A DNA stretch of 64,000 nt from Adiantum capillus-veneris (taxonomy: Eukaryota; Streptophyta; Polypodiopsida; Polypodiales; Pteridaceae), in assembly GCA_014529385.2 (NCBI GenBank), contig CM043963.1, positions 101,102,912 to 101,166,911 of the forward strand, read 5' to 3'. Both the position numbers and the translations under genes were made by a program. The notes below the pieces were generated by a model. That model saw only the letters and a list, made by a program, of their open reading frames with translations, ran no database searches and was not told where the DNA came from. Shown piece by piece: positions 1 to 11,420 of the stretch (the stretch's first letter is position 1; every line of letters begins with the position of its first letter).

Positions 1-553
1 ATGATACTCAGATTGGAGGCCAACATGGAATATGCTAAGTTCACGCGTCACAGGAGAGAGGGCTTGCCGTACTCCGTCGACATCAACGACTACATCATCT
101 TATTTGATGAAGGCAAGAAGGTGATCTTGCGCATGCGTGGTCTTTGCTCTCAGGTGTTTAGACACTACATCCTAAACACCTGGAGTGAAGTGCCAAGTGG
201 ATTAAAAGACAGAGTCATCAGCATGCTGCATGGCGCTTTTCTCGTGTCAAGTCGGGATGAGCGCTTCAATGAAGACCTGATGAAGGTTCGAATGCGCGAA
301 TACTACAAGCACAAGCATTTTGAAGTACAAAAAGTAATAAAGCATGTGGAATAGACCAGATTGGCTGGTCAAAGAAGATTGGAAGAATGTGAAGCGAGCA
401 ACGCACGAGAATCCTGACAAGTGGAAGCAACAAAAGGAGGCAGCCAAAGCGCGAGTAGAGACAGGGAGATCGCACCACTTGGGGAACAGTGGGTGGGCAT
501 CATTTGAGGCTGATTTTGTAACTATTTTTGCATTGCTCTTTAGGTTTTGATGA
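1..553 (+). pseudogene. CACTA (En/Spm)-associated Transposase_24-like fragment
   Basis: Two overlapping reading frames (1-354, then 344-550) carry one continuous similarity, so a frameshift lies near 330-345. The second frame has the pattern seen at the end of plant 'Transposase, Ptta/En/Spm' (Transposase_24) proteins: WLVKEDWKNVKRAT, then KWKQQKEAAKARVETG, then HHLGNSGWASFEADF. The first frame supplies the upstream part (GLPYSVDINDYIILFDEG). The family is recognised from its overall pattern rather than from catalytic residues. This C-terminal domain is normally an accessory of CACTA elements and has no known catalytic role. It is cut by the window edge at the 5' side and by the frameshift. 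No CACTA terminal repeat is visible nearby. It could equally be a domesticated fragment. Confidence 0.45.
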
Positions 554-1130
554 ACGACCATGTGATCCTATCATAAGATTTATCCAAATCCAACTATAGC
601 AAACTACACTCTTGTTTAGTGAAAGTTTCATATCAATGCCGACCATTGCGGCTAGTAGCTATCATAGATTGACCTTCCCTTTATAAATCCATGCTAGTGG
701 GGAGTGATAACTTTATCTAGGAGGGGAGAGATCTTGAGGGCCATGCTTTTGGCAATAATAATAGCCCCATGGCCATTGAAGTCATAGTAATGGGGCACCA
801 ATGTTTAGGTTGGGAGAAACATATTTGTTTGGGGATAGGTTTGATGCGGGGGGTTCACTATGTGTAAAACTACCATATCACGTGCGTTCAAGACATGTTT
901 GTAAAACCCCTTATCTGTGAATTTTGTTAAGAATATAATGTACCCTTTACTTTTAAAATCTGTAATTTTTTTTCAAATTTTAAAAAATAATGCCCTTCTG
1001 CATATATATTTCTATAAGTTTCAAGAACTTTAAATACCCTTCTGTTTAACTCACGTGATAGGTTATATTTTTATTAGGTGACCTCCCTAAGAGGTTTGAT
1101 GAGGCCCCTTTTAATGCTTGATGGGAGTTC
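554..1130. other. non-coding stretch, no recognised feature
   Basis: No frame longer than about 40 codons with recognisable protein similarity is present. The stretch is AT-rich towards 950-1060. It has weak wording similarity (pyrimidine-rich 'taaaaccccttat' phrases) to 1850-2060 and 2400-2530. This may mean diverged non-coding repeats, but I cannot define their ends. Confidence 0.4.
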
Positions 1131-1162
1131 TTAATGACTCAAGAAATCCCATGGTTAGCCAA

Positions 1163-1805
1163 TCACGTGATCGGGGACTTAAGATCATCCCAAAATTCTT
1201 TGAAAAACTTGGTAGTCAGAACGTCCCACCTAGGGGACTTCTCTTTACCTAGAGCTTGTAACTCTTTAGAGCATTCTTCCTTAGTAAACACCCTCTTCAA
1301 GAGGTTGGTTTCTGAGAGGGAAACTATTTTTTTAACACTTTCAAGAAGAGTAGCTCTTGCTTTATCCACCTCCAAGGAATGTGACTCAAGTTGGCCTATA
1401 AATAGTTGTAAGTGATCAAACATCAATTGAGCTAGTTCATCTGGGTCCATGATAACATTTCCTCCCCCATTGGTGAGCGAGTGGACAAGGCCCCAATTTC
1501 TCTTGACTTTGAGGGCCGTAAAAAAGTGATCTTGATTCGCCTCCTTCGATTGGAGGAAGATTTCTCTAGATAATATTCTCGTCTTCCTCGCCTCCCTATT
1601 CAAACCTAGCTTCTAGCCACTTTTTATGATGAGCTTCAGAAGCCAACCCTTCATGTCTTTTGACAGTTAAAAATTCCACTTCAATAGTGAGATATTTTAG
1701 CCACTCCTTGTAGTATTTATTCCTTCTAGGACCTGTAGTTTTGATTGATTTTTGAATATTCTTGGCAAAGATATCCCAATCTCTAGGACTTTGCCAAATC
1801 CACAT
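1163..1805 (-). pseudogene. LINE (L1-like) ORF2 segment between endonuclease and reverse transcriptase
   Basis: On the minus strand, 1805-1596 reads ...HKKWLEARFE and then shifts frame into 1603-1163. The second part has the layout of plant L1-type ORF2 just upstream of the RT fingers: KANQDHFF-like 'EANQDHFFTALKVKR', 'IMDPDELAQLMFDHLQLF', 'FTKEECSKELQALGKEKSPRWDVLTTKFFKEFW'. The last block corresponds to the usual 'kaPGpDGft..Ffk.fW' motif, with the GPDG core degraded to SPRWDV. The RT catalytic motifs are not found downstream, so the copy is truncated at 1163 as well as frameshifted. It belongs with the endonuclease block at 2690-3325 on the same strand. Confidence 0.7.
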
Positions 1806-2689
1806 CTTTACAAAGCTTGTTCATAGCTTTCAAGGCCAGGCTTTTGAAGAGAGGCCCGGGGGATTCACTCTATATACAAAACAAGACGCCACTTGCGAGC
1901 GAACAACTTTAATAAAACCCCTCTATACGACTCATATTAGGGAATATGACCTCCCTTTCTACGTTTATACGACAATCAATGAAGAAAAATATCATACCCC
2001 TCTCTTACATATAAAATTTAGTTCTCACATGATCTAATTGAGTAAAACTAGTGAAAGAGTGTGTAGCATAGTGTTTAGCAAGATACTAAGGAACCAGTTT
2101 TGTTGATAAGTAGATGTACCCTCAATGTGTTTTAGTTTGACTTTCAAACTATATGCTCGATCAACCTAAACTTTGGCTACTCGTCCAATTTTGGCCAACC
2201 CAAAGCTGGTGTAAATCAACCCTTGACCTTCTCTAAATCATCCCTTATCTATGATTTGCTTTATGCAAAATTTTATGTGTGACCTAATAAAAAACTTTCT
2301 CAAAATTCATCCGAGTTCTAGTACACAATGATGACCAATCATTACAAGTAATCAACCTGGGTCAGGTCCCCCCCCCCCCCCCCCCTTTGTCTCCCGTAAA
2401 TATGATACCCCCCTTTCATATTTTTAAGCTTGTGAGATAAATGATTGTGGACCTTCCCTTTCTTATACGCTTATGTAACTTGTAAAAAAACCCCTCCCTT
2501 GCACTTACGTGGTGAGGTAAATTTTCCATGGTGAATTCCCCAAGAAGAGAGTGTCTTTAAATAGGTGAGCCCTTGTCATAAGTAACTTCTAAGACCCTTG
2601 CGGGAAATGTCCTTCTCCTTCTTCTTCTTTTGAAATTTCATGCTTAAAGTTTGGTGATCCAAAGGCCTTAAGAAGTTACTACCTTCATT
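1806..2689. other. non-coding interval inside the LINE remnant, with a poly-C run
   Basis: This stretch separates the two recognisable LINE blocks. The spacing roughly fits the distance between the endonuclease and the pre-RT region, but the expected protein is not readable in any frame. It may be heavily decayed LINE sequence or a later insertion. It contains an 18-C homopolymer at 2368-2385. Confidence 0.35.
2368..2385 (+). repeat. poly-C homopolymer (18 C)
   Basis: An uninterrupted run of 18 cytosines follows GGTCAGGT. Such runs are prone to length error in sequencing and to slippage in vivo. Confidence 0.9.
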
Positions 2690-3325
2690 TCTAGCCATGA
2701 GGGGAATCAATTGGCTTGATGAGAATAATAGCAATGATCTAGCCAAGAAGCCGTACCGGCATACTCCATACTGGTATATGTGAACCCTATTGAGCTATTC
2801 CACCAAGCCACCTCCCACAAGTCCATTAACGCCCACTTCTCACATAGTCTTTTCCATTTGGACCTTTTGGATCCAGCTAACATATTTGATTATCCTGCTC
2901 TGTCCTTTCTCTTCTCCACCATATCAAAGTCTCCCACCAAGAGCCATTCCCCTTCTACATGGATATCTCTCAGGTGCTTCCAAAGTTTTTCTTTCCTTCT
3001 TTGAGGAGGGTCCATACACATTTATGATAGTAATATTTTGATCAGCTCGCTTGATCCTTAATCCTAGAGCTCTCCCAAAGGGATGATCAAGACCACCTTT
3101 GGCTCTAAATCCCTATCTACCGAAGAGAGGACGCCGTTGTACCAATTAACCCCCTCTCCATAAAAGACAAGCTTATTTCCTACTACTTGTTTTCTTTACT
3201 TGTAGCATCTAGGTGATGCTCTTGGATACCCCAACAGTCAATTTCCTTGCCTTGATCCTCCCAAAAGAGTGAGATCTTCTTCTAGGTTTTTAGCCCCTTC
3301 ACGTTCCATGATTGGATAAAAACCT
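2690..3325 (-). pseudogene. LINE (L1-like) endonuclease domain, decayed
   Basis: Reading the minus strand from about 3325 gives WNVKGLKT, then WGIQEHHLDA (the 'NvRGL...QEtHl' start of the apurinic-type endonuclease). Next come NITIINVYGPSS, a 'WLLVGDFDMVE' block (usual GDFN), and WNSSIGFTYTSMEYAGTASWLDH (usual 'fTW....S.LDRf'). These are, in order, the conserved steps of the L1 endonuclease (EEP fold). Several stops and frameshifts interrupt it, for example after KISLF and around 3000, so it is dead. Together with 1163-1805 it marks one LINE ORF2 running leftwards. No poly-A tail or target-site duplication was found. Confidence 0.7.
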
Positions 3326-4762
3326 CTTCCATTACTGAGGAAGGGGTACAAACACCTCCACCTCAAGTAAATCTTCTTATGTGCCCTCATTCATGTTGTC
3401 CTTCTCCATAGGTCCTTTCCCCATCTTTGTTACCCTGAGGTTTTCCGAGTTGGCATCTTGGAGAAATGATGCATCTTAAACTAAAGCACTATAAATGAGA
3501 AATTCATCATTTTATTTTCAATACAAAAGGAAGGCTACAATTTGAATCTTTTTAGAATGAGTGCTTTCTTTACCTCTACACTAAGTCTGATGATATGCCA
3601 TGCTTATCCTTGTTATCTCTATACTATGAATTCCCTTTTTTTTTAAAATAGAAAATCGCTTGGCTGGATTGCTTTAAAAAATGAATTCATAGAATAGAGG
3701 TAAGAAGGATTCCTATACTATGAATTTCTATTCAACAACTAGAGTCTGAATTGAAGTTTGTGAGCAACAAATGCAATTTAAGTTATGTGAGAGCATTAGT
3801 AGGGAAAGATTTGCAACCCATAATAAACACAGTCATGAATGTAAACAAAACCAAGGCAAGGCCATAAATTACTTAATTACAGATAAATAAAATTACCTGT
3901 GAAGAAAAATAGATGCATGAGCGGATGAAGGGGTTATTGCATGTGCTTTCAGGCTCACTTCTTGAGCTTTCATTGTTCCCTATCATGCCTTCATGTAAAT
4001 CTAAGAAACATGCAACTCACACATCCCAATCCCATTTCACAATAAGCAATAGATTTTTGCTTCTCTTGCAACTAATGTGATGGTGTCAAAGTGCACGGTT
4101 CTCCAGGGTTGCTTGGGAAAATTCCTAGCCTCTAGCTATGAGAGGGTTAAAGAGAAGAGAAAAACAAGTGTATAGAATGTATCAAGAGATATTAGAGAGT
4201 TAAAATATGAGTGTAAAGTGCGATTAGAGGCCGATTTGCAAAAGATAACAAAGATTTAGTAGTTATCATAAGATTAATAGCAGCACACAATGAGAAAAAA
4301 TGCAACAGAAGCCCAACCCAACACTTTACTTAATAAATCTTGTAAAACTTGTACAATAAATGATCAAAACCAAACTTGGTCAACCAAAATTGCTAGAACC
4401 CTAGGGAAAAGTGACAAGATGAGCTTTGGTTTTTGCTAAGAATTGATAGTAGCAGCTTCAAATATAAACTTTTGAGAATCCCAATTGCAATTTGATTACA
4501 TATACTAGCATCGGTATCACCTTCATCTGCGATCGCAAACCTTAGCAATCTATTTTCCTAAGGGAAACTGATGTCGGCCAAGCATCAACTATACTCTATC
4601 TTCTAGCCTTGCCAAAAAATCACCCAAAATATATGCCTATTCTTCCGAAGCCCTTTGTTGAATCTTCTATCCCTTGAATTCCAAGCATGAGAAATATTCA
4701 GTCCCTTTGATTTGTTGATAGAGAGATCAAGAGAAAAAAACACCTTCTTATTTCCCTCCACT
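3326..4762. other. non-coding, AT-rich; nothing recognised
   Basis: No open frame above about 60 codons and no recognisable protein similarity. A short near-repeat 'tatactatgaattcc/ttc' occurs around 3620 and 3710. Otherwise I see nothing in this stretch. Confidence 0.4.
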
Positions 4763-5500
4763 TGTTGATATACTTGCAATGCCCACCTATCAATTTTTCC
4801 ACCACAATATATGTTACAGAGTTTGTACGGCCCCTATATGAGGAGAAGCCAATAGTGCATATATATTTGGTTGATTCTAGCTTTGCACGCGTTGATGAGA
4901 TCTTTATTTGTGATCCTGGATGGTATGGATGGTACGATATTTCTTCTTACCGAAATATCTTGGAAGGTAATGGAAAAACGGCCAATTGGTGGCCGATGGT
5001 ATGTGGGCTTTGACCGATGGGGCTGGTGGTCGGATTTCAATGTTCGATGGTTGAGTTCTAGGTGGACTTGTCTACCCAAGAGGAGCAGCTACACATGGAT
5101 GCATGTCAAAGTCGTACTTGGACTTGGTTACACAAGGGCGGCCAACCAAATGGATGCATGGACGAGCTCTACTTGGACTTGGTTATCTGAGGGTGGCTAC
5201 ACATGGGCGTTCAAAGGCTCTCTTACATCTATATAAGGAGGCCTTCTCTATGCGCCATTATACACTAGAGGCACACATACACATCCTTGTTGAAGGATTG
5301 TTAGCCCCTTATATTTCTTACTTGCTCTAGTTGTCCAATTTCCATCTAAGCTCTACCTTGAGAGTGCATGGGTGGATGAATCCATCACTTTGTAATAGTG
5401 TGCTAATCTAAATTTTTGATTTACCACAAGTCTACTTTGTATCATATCTCTCTCTACTCTCCTTGCTACTAGATCCTTATAGTATTCCACATTTCTCACA
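4763..5500 (+). repeat. 5' LTR of the copia element
   Basis: It begins TGTTGATATAC and ends ...TTCTCACA immediately before the primer-binding site. The first ~85 bp recur at 11335-11420 with only scattered differences ('acttgcaatgcccacct', 'tatgaggagaagc'). The 3' boundary could be 5498 or 5500. Confidence 0.75.
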
Positions 5501-5512
5501 TGGTATTAGAGC
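5501..5512 (+). other. primer-binding site of the copia element
   Basis: TGGTATTAGAGC differs by one base from TGGTATCAGAGC, the usual initiator tRNA-Met primer site of plant copia elements. It sits right after the LTR. Confidence 0.75.
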
Positions 5513-5639
5513 ACTAGGTTCTTGTAGCTAAGAAAATACGAGATGTACTTGTATTACTTTGCAAAATCAATCATGTCGACATCTTCAAGTGTTGATGTTG
5601 GTGCATCTCTGCTTCACATTCATCCACTAGCTAGAATTC

Positions 5640-6385
5640 ACGGAAGGCAAGATTGATGGCGCCAACTACACTCTATGGAAATTCAAAATTTTTGCAATCC
5701 TAGATTTGTATGAATTGTTGGATACAATGTTGGGGCCAAATGGCGACGACCGAGATCCCAGTACAACAACTGATCTTGCAAATCCAAGTCTTGTAATTCT
5801 TGGGGATGCTACTCATCTACGTGCATGGAAAAGAAGGAATGCAGATGCATTGTGCGCCATCGTCATATGTGTAAGTGATTCTGTTCTCACTTTGGTTCAT
5901 CATACCACTAAAGAACATGAAGCTTGGAACATATTGGCTTTGCCGATATAAGAGACACAATAGTACCAAAATTCAAAATCTCAAAAATCAAATTGCTGCT
6001 GAGAAACTTGCTAACGAAAAGAAGGTGGAGGCCTTTATCAAGCAAATTAAAGATCTCCAAGATAAATTAGCCGTTGTTTGTGTGGCTATTTCTTTGGAAT
6101 ATTTAGCTTCTCCATTCACATACTTTTGACAAGATATGATGGTCTTATTACGGTACTCAACACTCAAGTTCGTTCAAATCCTTTATGTGTGAAGAACGAA
6201 GTCCCATGTTTCTTGAAGAGGAGCTACGACTCAAGATGGTGGGGGTGATGTTGCTTTCACAACCACAGAAAGAAAACAGGCTTTGTCAAATGCCTCTAAG
6301 AAGAAGCCCAAGAAGAAAACAAATTTAGGTAGTTGTTTTATCATGACAAGAAGGGTCATGTTGTTAAAGATTGCAAAAAGGAAGA
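5640..6385 (+). pseudogene. copia Gag (UBN2/DUF4219 type) with degraded zinc knuckle
   Basis: The reading starts with 'GKIDGANYTLWKFKIFAILD' just upstream of 5706, then NADALCAIVICVSDSVLTLV and KEHEAWNILALPI. It shifts frame into 'STKIQNLKNQIAAEKLAN...VEAFIKQIKDLQDKLA' (5875-6129). This is the plant copia Gag arrangement: N-terminal DUF4219-like segment, then the UBN2 helices. Near 6330-6375 a zinc-knuckle remnant reads FYHDKKGHVVKDC. The two first cysteines of CX2CX4HX4C are lost. At least two frameshifts are present, so the gene is dead. Confidence 0.8.
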
Positions 6386-6544
6386 AATTAGACGAGAAAA
6401 ATGGCACCATGAAAGCTTATTGGAAAAAGAGAATCCACCAATAATGCTAAGGTAGACCTTGAACTATGGTCCGTCATAAAAGAGGTATGCTCATCAGGAC
6501 AAACTTTGTTTGTTGATAATTCTTGGATTCTAGATGATGCTAAT

Positions 6545-6808
6545 TGTGGGCTTTGTCCTATGATGGTGTGTATCTCCTCTATCCTATTGGGATACATAGG
6601 TGGCAAAGAAACATGTGGTCACATGTGGAAAAAGGCACCCAATGTATGACATCATCAATGATGCCAGATAAAAATCTTGCACTAAATCTATATAATAAGC
6701 TCTATTGTACACACTTTATGATAGTATCAATCAATCTACTTTTGTGCTTACATCTACATATGCCAACACTATGAATGCTTTGCTTTTATATCCTCCCTAA
6801 TCTCAACA
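6545..6808 (+). repeat. 5' LTR of the nested element
   Basis: TG...CA ends, 264 bp, followed two bases later by the primer-binding site. Its first ~120 bp recur at 8428. Confidence 0.7.
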
Positions 6809-6810
6809 AT

Positions 6811-6822
6811 TGGTATCAGAGC
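6811..6822 (+). other. primer-binding site of the nested element
   Basis: TGGTATCAGAGC is an exact match to the consensus initiator tRNA-Met site used by many plant LTR elements. Confidence 0.8.
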
Positions 6823-7288
6823 CATCATCATGTTGGCATGAGCATAAATCCTAATCTCTTTCTAATTCATATGCTAGATTGAGCATCCCTATATGATTAA
6901 TTGCTAATCATAATTTTCCCTTAGAATCTTTAGTAATAAAAATACTTACACACGTTGATTTAATCAAGGTTTGGGCATGTTCTTGGTATTTACAATGAGC
7001 TACTACCCTCGCTTTGTGTAATTAATAGTGCTTGGTGTGATTAGGTTTATATTTTTTCCTTTTGATTGTTTGCATTGTGCATAAACCCTCTCATTTGGTG
7101 AGATTAAAACTTTGGGTGCATTGGAGCCTTCACATCTATACACACATCAAAGCGTAGCCCATCACAAGAGCTTCTAACCAAATCTTCCTATGACATGTTT
7201 GGATTATGCATGAGAAATTAATGGCTTGATTAATTTTGACAATAATTGAAGCTCTTAGGCACGTATTCTCTGCTCATTCTACTCATTA

Positions 7289-7290
<2 letters not shown>

Positions 7291-7336
<46 letters not shown>
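7291..7336 (+). repeat. (TG)n microsatellite
   Basis: 46 bp of uninterrupted TG lie inside the nested element. It is followed by about 100 bp in which the phrase 'gaacatg(c/t)gtgtgtttaccttttgaaa' occurs three times. Confidence 0.95.
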
Positions 7337-7338
<2 letters not shown>

Positions 7339-8427
7339 ATTTGAACATGCGTGTGTTTACCTTTTGAAAAGGTATCACTCTTTGAAATTTGAACATGTGT
7401 GTGTTTACCTTTTGAAATTGAACATGTGTAAGTTTACTTTTTGAAGAAGTCAAAAAGGCTTTTAGTGCACTTGCCAAAAAGGTGTCATGATTGTGGGATT
7501 GTTGCCTATCTCTTTTTTGAAGGATCCTTCACAAAAAGCCAAAGCATCCCGGATTGCCCAATTTTTTTATCGATTGTTTGTACTTGCCTAGAGGCTGTTG
7601 TCCGCCGTGCCCACGCTTCCCAAAACCCTTTTTAAAAAAAAGGGTATTTTCCCAGAGGAGGGGGCTCTAAAGAAGATTAAAGAAAAATTCCTTGAGTTCA
7701 AAAAGGAGATTCACAAAATTGTTCAAGACCTCTTTCCACTTGCTTCAAAAAAAAAATCAAAGGATTTTCAAAGTATAAAAGATTCCAATTGTGAAGGGCG
7801 GCTTCACTTTTAAAGTGAAGAGGTACTTCACATAGGAGTGTCAAAGGAATCCTTTTTTTCCCTTTCTCACAAACAAATTAAAGTCTAGAATTCATGCATC
7901 CAAGAACAATGTCATTTTGTAACACATATCTTTTGGCAATGTGCGATTGTGAGGAGTTGAGACACTGTCTTTGAAACAAAATCCAAATGCTAAGACCGCT
8001 CCATTGCACCATGAGGGATTGGCAGATTAGAAAGCTCCTTTCAAGGGGAGAAGCATTGACATCACTTTTTTTTTGCATTATTGTTATTTAGCAGTACATT
8101 TCCATTCAATAAAGCTCATGAAAAGGCTATGACAACAACCATAGCAGAGACATCACCGAGATGGTGCGGGTAGCACACAAAGTATTAGGAGCAAAGGAGG
8201 ACAAACAATGAATCTATGGCAATGAAAGCTCTTTTGTAGACTCTTGGACTAGAGCTGTGTACTGGACACCTAGATTGCACGTGTGTTTTTGGATTGGAGT
8301 GGTTATCATTAGTTTTCTCTTTGATTAAAGATGGTCTCTTGGATTGGGGATGATGATCAGTGTGAATTGGTGTGTTTTTATCTATTGACATAGTCCAAAC
8401 CCAAAGGGGAGTATTACGGTTGGGAAT

Positions 8428-8548
8428 TGTGGGCTTCATCCTACAATGGTGTGTATCTTCTCTATCCTACTAGGATCCATCGATGGCATAAAAACATGTG
8501 ATGCATAGGCCGAAAAGAAACATGTGGTCACATATGGAAAGGTGGAGC
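8428..8548 (+). repeat. truncated 3' LTR of the nested element
   Basis: It matches the first ~120 bp of 6545-6808 with scattered substitutions and a small insertion, then stops at 'aaaaatcttgg'. The 5' LTR carries a similar 'aaaaatcttg' at the corresponding place, so a short-homology deletion probably removed the rest. Confidence 0.65.
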
Positions 8549-8574
8549 AAAAATCTTGGATTCTAAAGGCAACA

Positions 8575-9593
8575 CATTGGGAAAGGGTGTAAGGTACAAC
8601 AACCTTTACAAACTTTTGGCACTACAGAAAAAGGTACAACTCAATTATGGCATGAGAGATTTGGTCACTTAAGCATTGATGTGCTAAAAGAGATGTAGAG
8701 ATATCAGATGGTGGTACACATGCATCAAATCTTAAATATGAATGAAGTATGTGAGGTTTTCATGATTGGCAAGCAACAAAGAAAGGCATTTTCACAAGAG
8801 AGTAACAATTAAGCTCAGTCTCCTCTAGAGTTGGTGCATACGAATCTTTGTGGTAAAATGTCCACGTCCACTTTGGGTGGATCTTTCTATTTTTCCTATT
8901 AGTCAATGAATATAGTAGAAATATGTGGGTGTATTTCATTTGTGAGAAGTCTAAAGCTTTTGGAAAGTTTAAAGCGTGGCAAAAGCTTGTAGAAAATGAA
9001 ACAAGAAAGACGGTCAAGAAGCTTTACATAGATAGAGGAGGAAAATTCATCTCAAATGAATTCAACAACTACTGCAACAAGCATGGCATCAAATGTCAGC
9101 TTACTATAGCTTACACACCAGAGCAGAGTGGAGTTTTGGAACATCGCAATCGAAGGTAGAGATGGCATGGTGCATCGTCAAAGCCAAGGATATTCTAGAT
9201 TCCTTTTTGGTTGAAGCACTAAATACAATAGTGTACATTCTCAATCAAAGCTACACAAAGGCTTTGAAAGGAAAAACACCTCAAGGAGCCTATCTTGGTA
9301 AGAAACCTTCAATCTTGCATTTCAAAACATTTAGGTGCTTCTATTATACACATATTCTTGATTCACAAAGAACAAAGATAGAAGTCAAAAACAAGAAGTG
9401 TGCAGTTATTGGATACAATGAAGAGTCTAAGGCATATAGACTCTACGATCTAGAGGAAAAGAAAATAGTCGCTACTCGCAATGCGGTATTTGAAGAAGAG
9501 CCACATGTGGTGGAGAAACTAGGTTCGTTCACTTTCTCATCAAATGAAGAAATAACTCATCAGTTAAAAATTTCAGGAGAAGGAGTTGTTTGA
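8575..9593 (+). pseudogene. copia pre-integrase and integrase region
   Basis: The readable order is NNLYKLLAL (pre-integrase, shifted), LNMNEVCEVFMIGKQQRKAF, 'SPLELVHTNLCGKMSTSTLGGS', then WVYFICEKSKAFGKFKAWQ, 'LYIDRGGKFISNEF' (a DDE aspartate) and TPEQSGVLEHRNR (third catalytic position, usual PQQNGVAERKNR). A frameshift near 9155 leads into the C-terminal part: DILDSFLVEALNTIVYILNQ, ALKGKTPQGAYLGKKPSILH, KCAVIGYNEESKAYRLYD, NAVFEEE. These are successive blocks of copia integrase. Stops at about 8672, 8810 and 9158 make it non-functional. It continues the copia element after the nested insertion. Confidence 0.85.
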
Positions 9594-9849
9594 TGATGAA
9601 AAATCAAATAAATCTCACCAACTTGTTGTAGCATCATAGGAGAAGTCACTACCAAAGTGGGCTCAACAACTCTTTGATGCTCAAATCCTCAAGTTAACAA
9701 TCCCCATGAAGAGGAGGGTGGTTTGCAAAGGTCAAAGAGAATAGAGGCACAAAGAAGAGCCTCCAAACACATCTTCAACATGGCTCTTATGAACAAAATT
9801 GTGGGTTTTGTGAAGGAGCCAACCTCCATCGACAAGGCCATGGCTGATC

Positions 9850-11190
9850 CAAAGTGAAAAGAAGCGATGTAGTTAGAGTACAATAACATCACAACAATGA
9901 CACTTGGGAAGTAGTGGATCAGCCACCAGAGAAGAAAGTCATCAGCACCAAATGGGTTTACAAACTCAAGCATAAGGCTGATGCCTCATTGAAAAAGTAC
10001 AAATCAAGGTTGGTAGCACAAGGTTTTTCACAAGTTGAAGGGTTTGATGTGACTCAAAACCATTGCTTCAACATCTTGAATGACCACTATTCTTCTTGTA
10101 CTTTTTCTTGCTGCTATCTATTTGTGGGTTATTTATCAAATTTATGTTGTATCTGCATTTTTGAATGGAATTCTCAAGGAGGAGGTTTATGTAGAGCAAC
10201 CACCAGGGTTTGAGTTTCCTTATTCAAAGCAGAAGGTTTGCAGATTGAAGAAGGTTTTATATGGCCTAAATCAATCACCAAGAGCATGGTATGTCAGAAT
10301 TGATAAGTTTTTTTGAAAACTTGGGTTTAGAAGAAGTGCTTTTGAAGTAAATTTGTATGTGCTTAGAAAGAATGGAAAGAAAGTCATTATTATCTTGTAT
10401 GTAGATGACTTGATTATCATAGGTGCTCATTAAAAGCTCATCCAATAGACTTGCAAGAGTTTGAGCTCCGAGTTTGAAATGACAGACTTGGGTTTGTTGC
10501 ATTACTGTTTGGGTATTGAGGTTTGGCAATCCAGAAAGGCCATCTTCATCTCTCAACAAGAGTATGCAACAGAGATTCTAAAAGCTTTTGGGATGATGGA
10601 TTGAAAACTTGTGAGAGCTCCAATGGAGGTAAATGTGACACTCTTTATGGAAGATGCTTCTCCCTTTGTTGACATCAAGAAGTACAAGAAACTTGTGGGA
10701 AGCTTAATTTTCTTGTGTAATACCAGACCAGAGACTTCTTTTGCAGTAGGTTTTTTGAGAAGGTTTTCCAACCAAGGGAATCTCATTGGAAAGCAGGAAT
10801 GAATATTTTTAAGTACATTAAAGGTACTTTAGGCCATGTCATTTTATATGGTATTGACACAAATACTCTTAGTGGGTATCATGACTCTATTTGGGCAGGA
10901 GATTGTGATTCTAGAAAGTCAATTTCTTGGATCAATAAGAAGCAGTCAATTGTCGCTCTTTCGTCAATAGAAGTAGAGTATAAAACTGGTTGTTTTGTAG
11001 CTTGTGAAGATGTTTGTCTCAGGCGAGTTCTCATGGACTTAGATGTTCTTGTGGATTTGGCAACAACACTTCAATGTGACAACCAGAATTGCATGGTGAT
11101 CGCCAAGAACACTATCTTCCATGCACGCACATAGCGTATTGAGGTTCAATGTCATTATGTTTGAGAGATTATTGAGGATGAGATTATGGA
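9850..11190 (+). pseudogene. copia reverse transcriptase and RNase H, decayed
   Basis: RT blocks are in several frames: PPEKKVISTKWVYKLKHKAD, 'YKSRLVAQGFSQVEGFD', GILKEEVYVEQPPGFEFP, VCRLKKVLYGLNQSPRAWY. The catalytic box reads ILYVDDLIIIG at about 10394-10425. The RNase H end reads YIKGTLGHVILYG, 'SIWAGDCDSRKSISW' and KKQSIVALSSIEVEY (usual SSTEAEY). The segment between the two RNase H blocks is shorter than usual, so an internal deletion is likely. Frameshifts lie near 10060, 10315 and 10800. It completes the copia pol order gag-integrase-RT-RNase H. Confidence 0.85.
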
Positions 11191-11317
11191 GCTAGAGTAT
11201 TGTCCTAATGGAGATAATTGTGTAGATATCTTCACCAAAGCTCTTGGGAAAGACCAGGTACTTCAACACCTTCATCAACTTGAATTTGGTGCATGACCAA
11301 CACAAAGAATCTTTGGG

Positions 11318-11334
11318 TCTTCATTGAGGCAGGG
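11318..11334 (+). other. polypurine-tract-like site before the 3' LTR
   Basis: The purine-rich 'attgaggcaggg' ends just before TGTTAGTATAC, the start of the 3' LTR. That is where plus-strand priming is expected. Confidence 0.5.
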
Positions 11335-11420
11335 TGTTAGTATACTTGCAATGCCCACCTCTTAGTTTTTCCACCATAATACATGTTGCACAGTTTTCCT
11401 CCATATGAGGAGAAGCATCT
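11335..11420 (+). repeat. truncated 3' LTR of the copia element
   Basis: About 85 bp match the start of 4763-5500. The match is lost after 'tgaggagaagc', where different sequence begins with TGTTGGGAGAAAGGG. Confidence 0.7.

Larger units (their letters stand above)
6545..8548 (+). mobile_element. nested non-autonomous LTR element (TRIM/LARD-like)
   Basis: TGTGGGCTTTGTCC at 6545 and TGTGGGCTTCATCC at 8428 start direct repeats that continue for about 120 bp (shared 'atggtgtgtatc', 'acatgtggtcacat'). The left repeat ends CTCAACA at 6808 and is followed by a perfect TGGTATCAGAGC primer site at 6811-6822. A purine-rich 'aaaggggagtattacgg' precedes the right repeat. The ~1.6 kb interior has no recognisable gag or pol. 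The right LTR is truncated near 8548, where the host copia sequence resumes. This is a second retrotransposition event nested in the first. Confidence 0.75.
4763..11420 (+). mobile_element. degenerate Ty1/copia LTR retrotransposon with a nested element
   Basis: The 5' LTR (4763-5500) starts TGTTGATATACTTGC and ends CA. It is followed directly by a TGGTATTAGAGC primer-binding site. Gag, integrase, reverse transcriptase and RNase H remains follow in copia order. A purine-rich tract then leads to TGTTAGTATACTTGC at 11335, the start of the 3' LTR. Only about 85 bp of the 3' LTR match the 5' LTR, so the element is truncated there. A non-autonomous LTR element (6545-8548) is inserted between gag and integrase. 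Many frameshifts and stops show it is inactive. Confidence 0.85.

Noticed and set aside
2368-2385. Poly-C run as a LINE tail or regulatory element
   Set aside because: A LINE tail would be poly-A at the other side for this strand. The run has no partner feature and may be slippage or a sequencing artefact.
11335-11420. Complete 3' LTR giving a full-length copia element
   Set aside because: Similarity to the 5' LTR stops after about 85 bp and does not resume.
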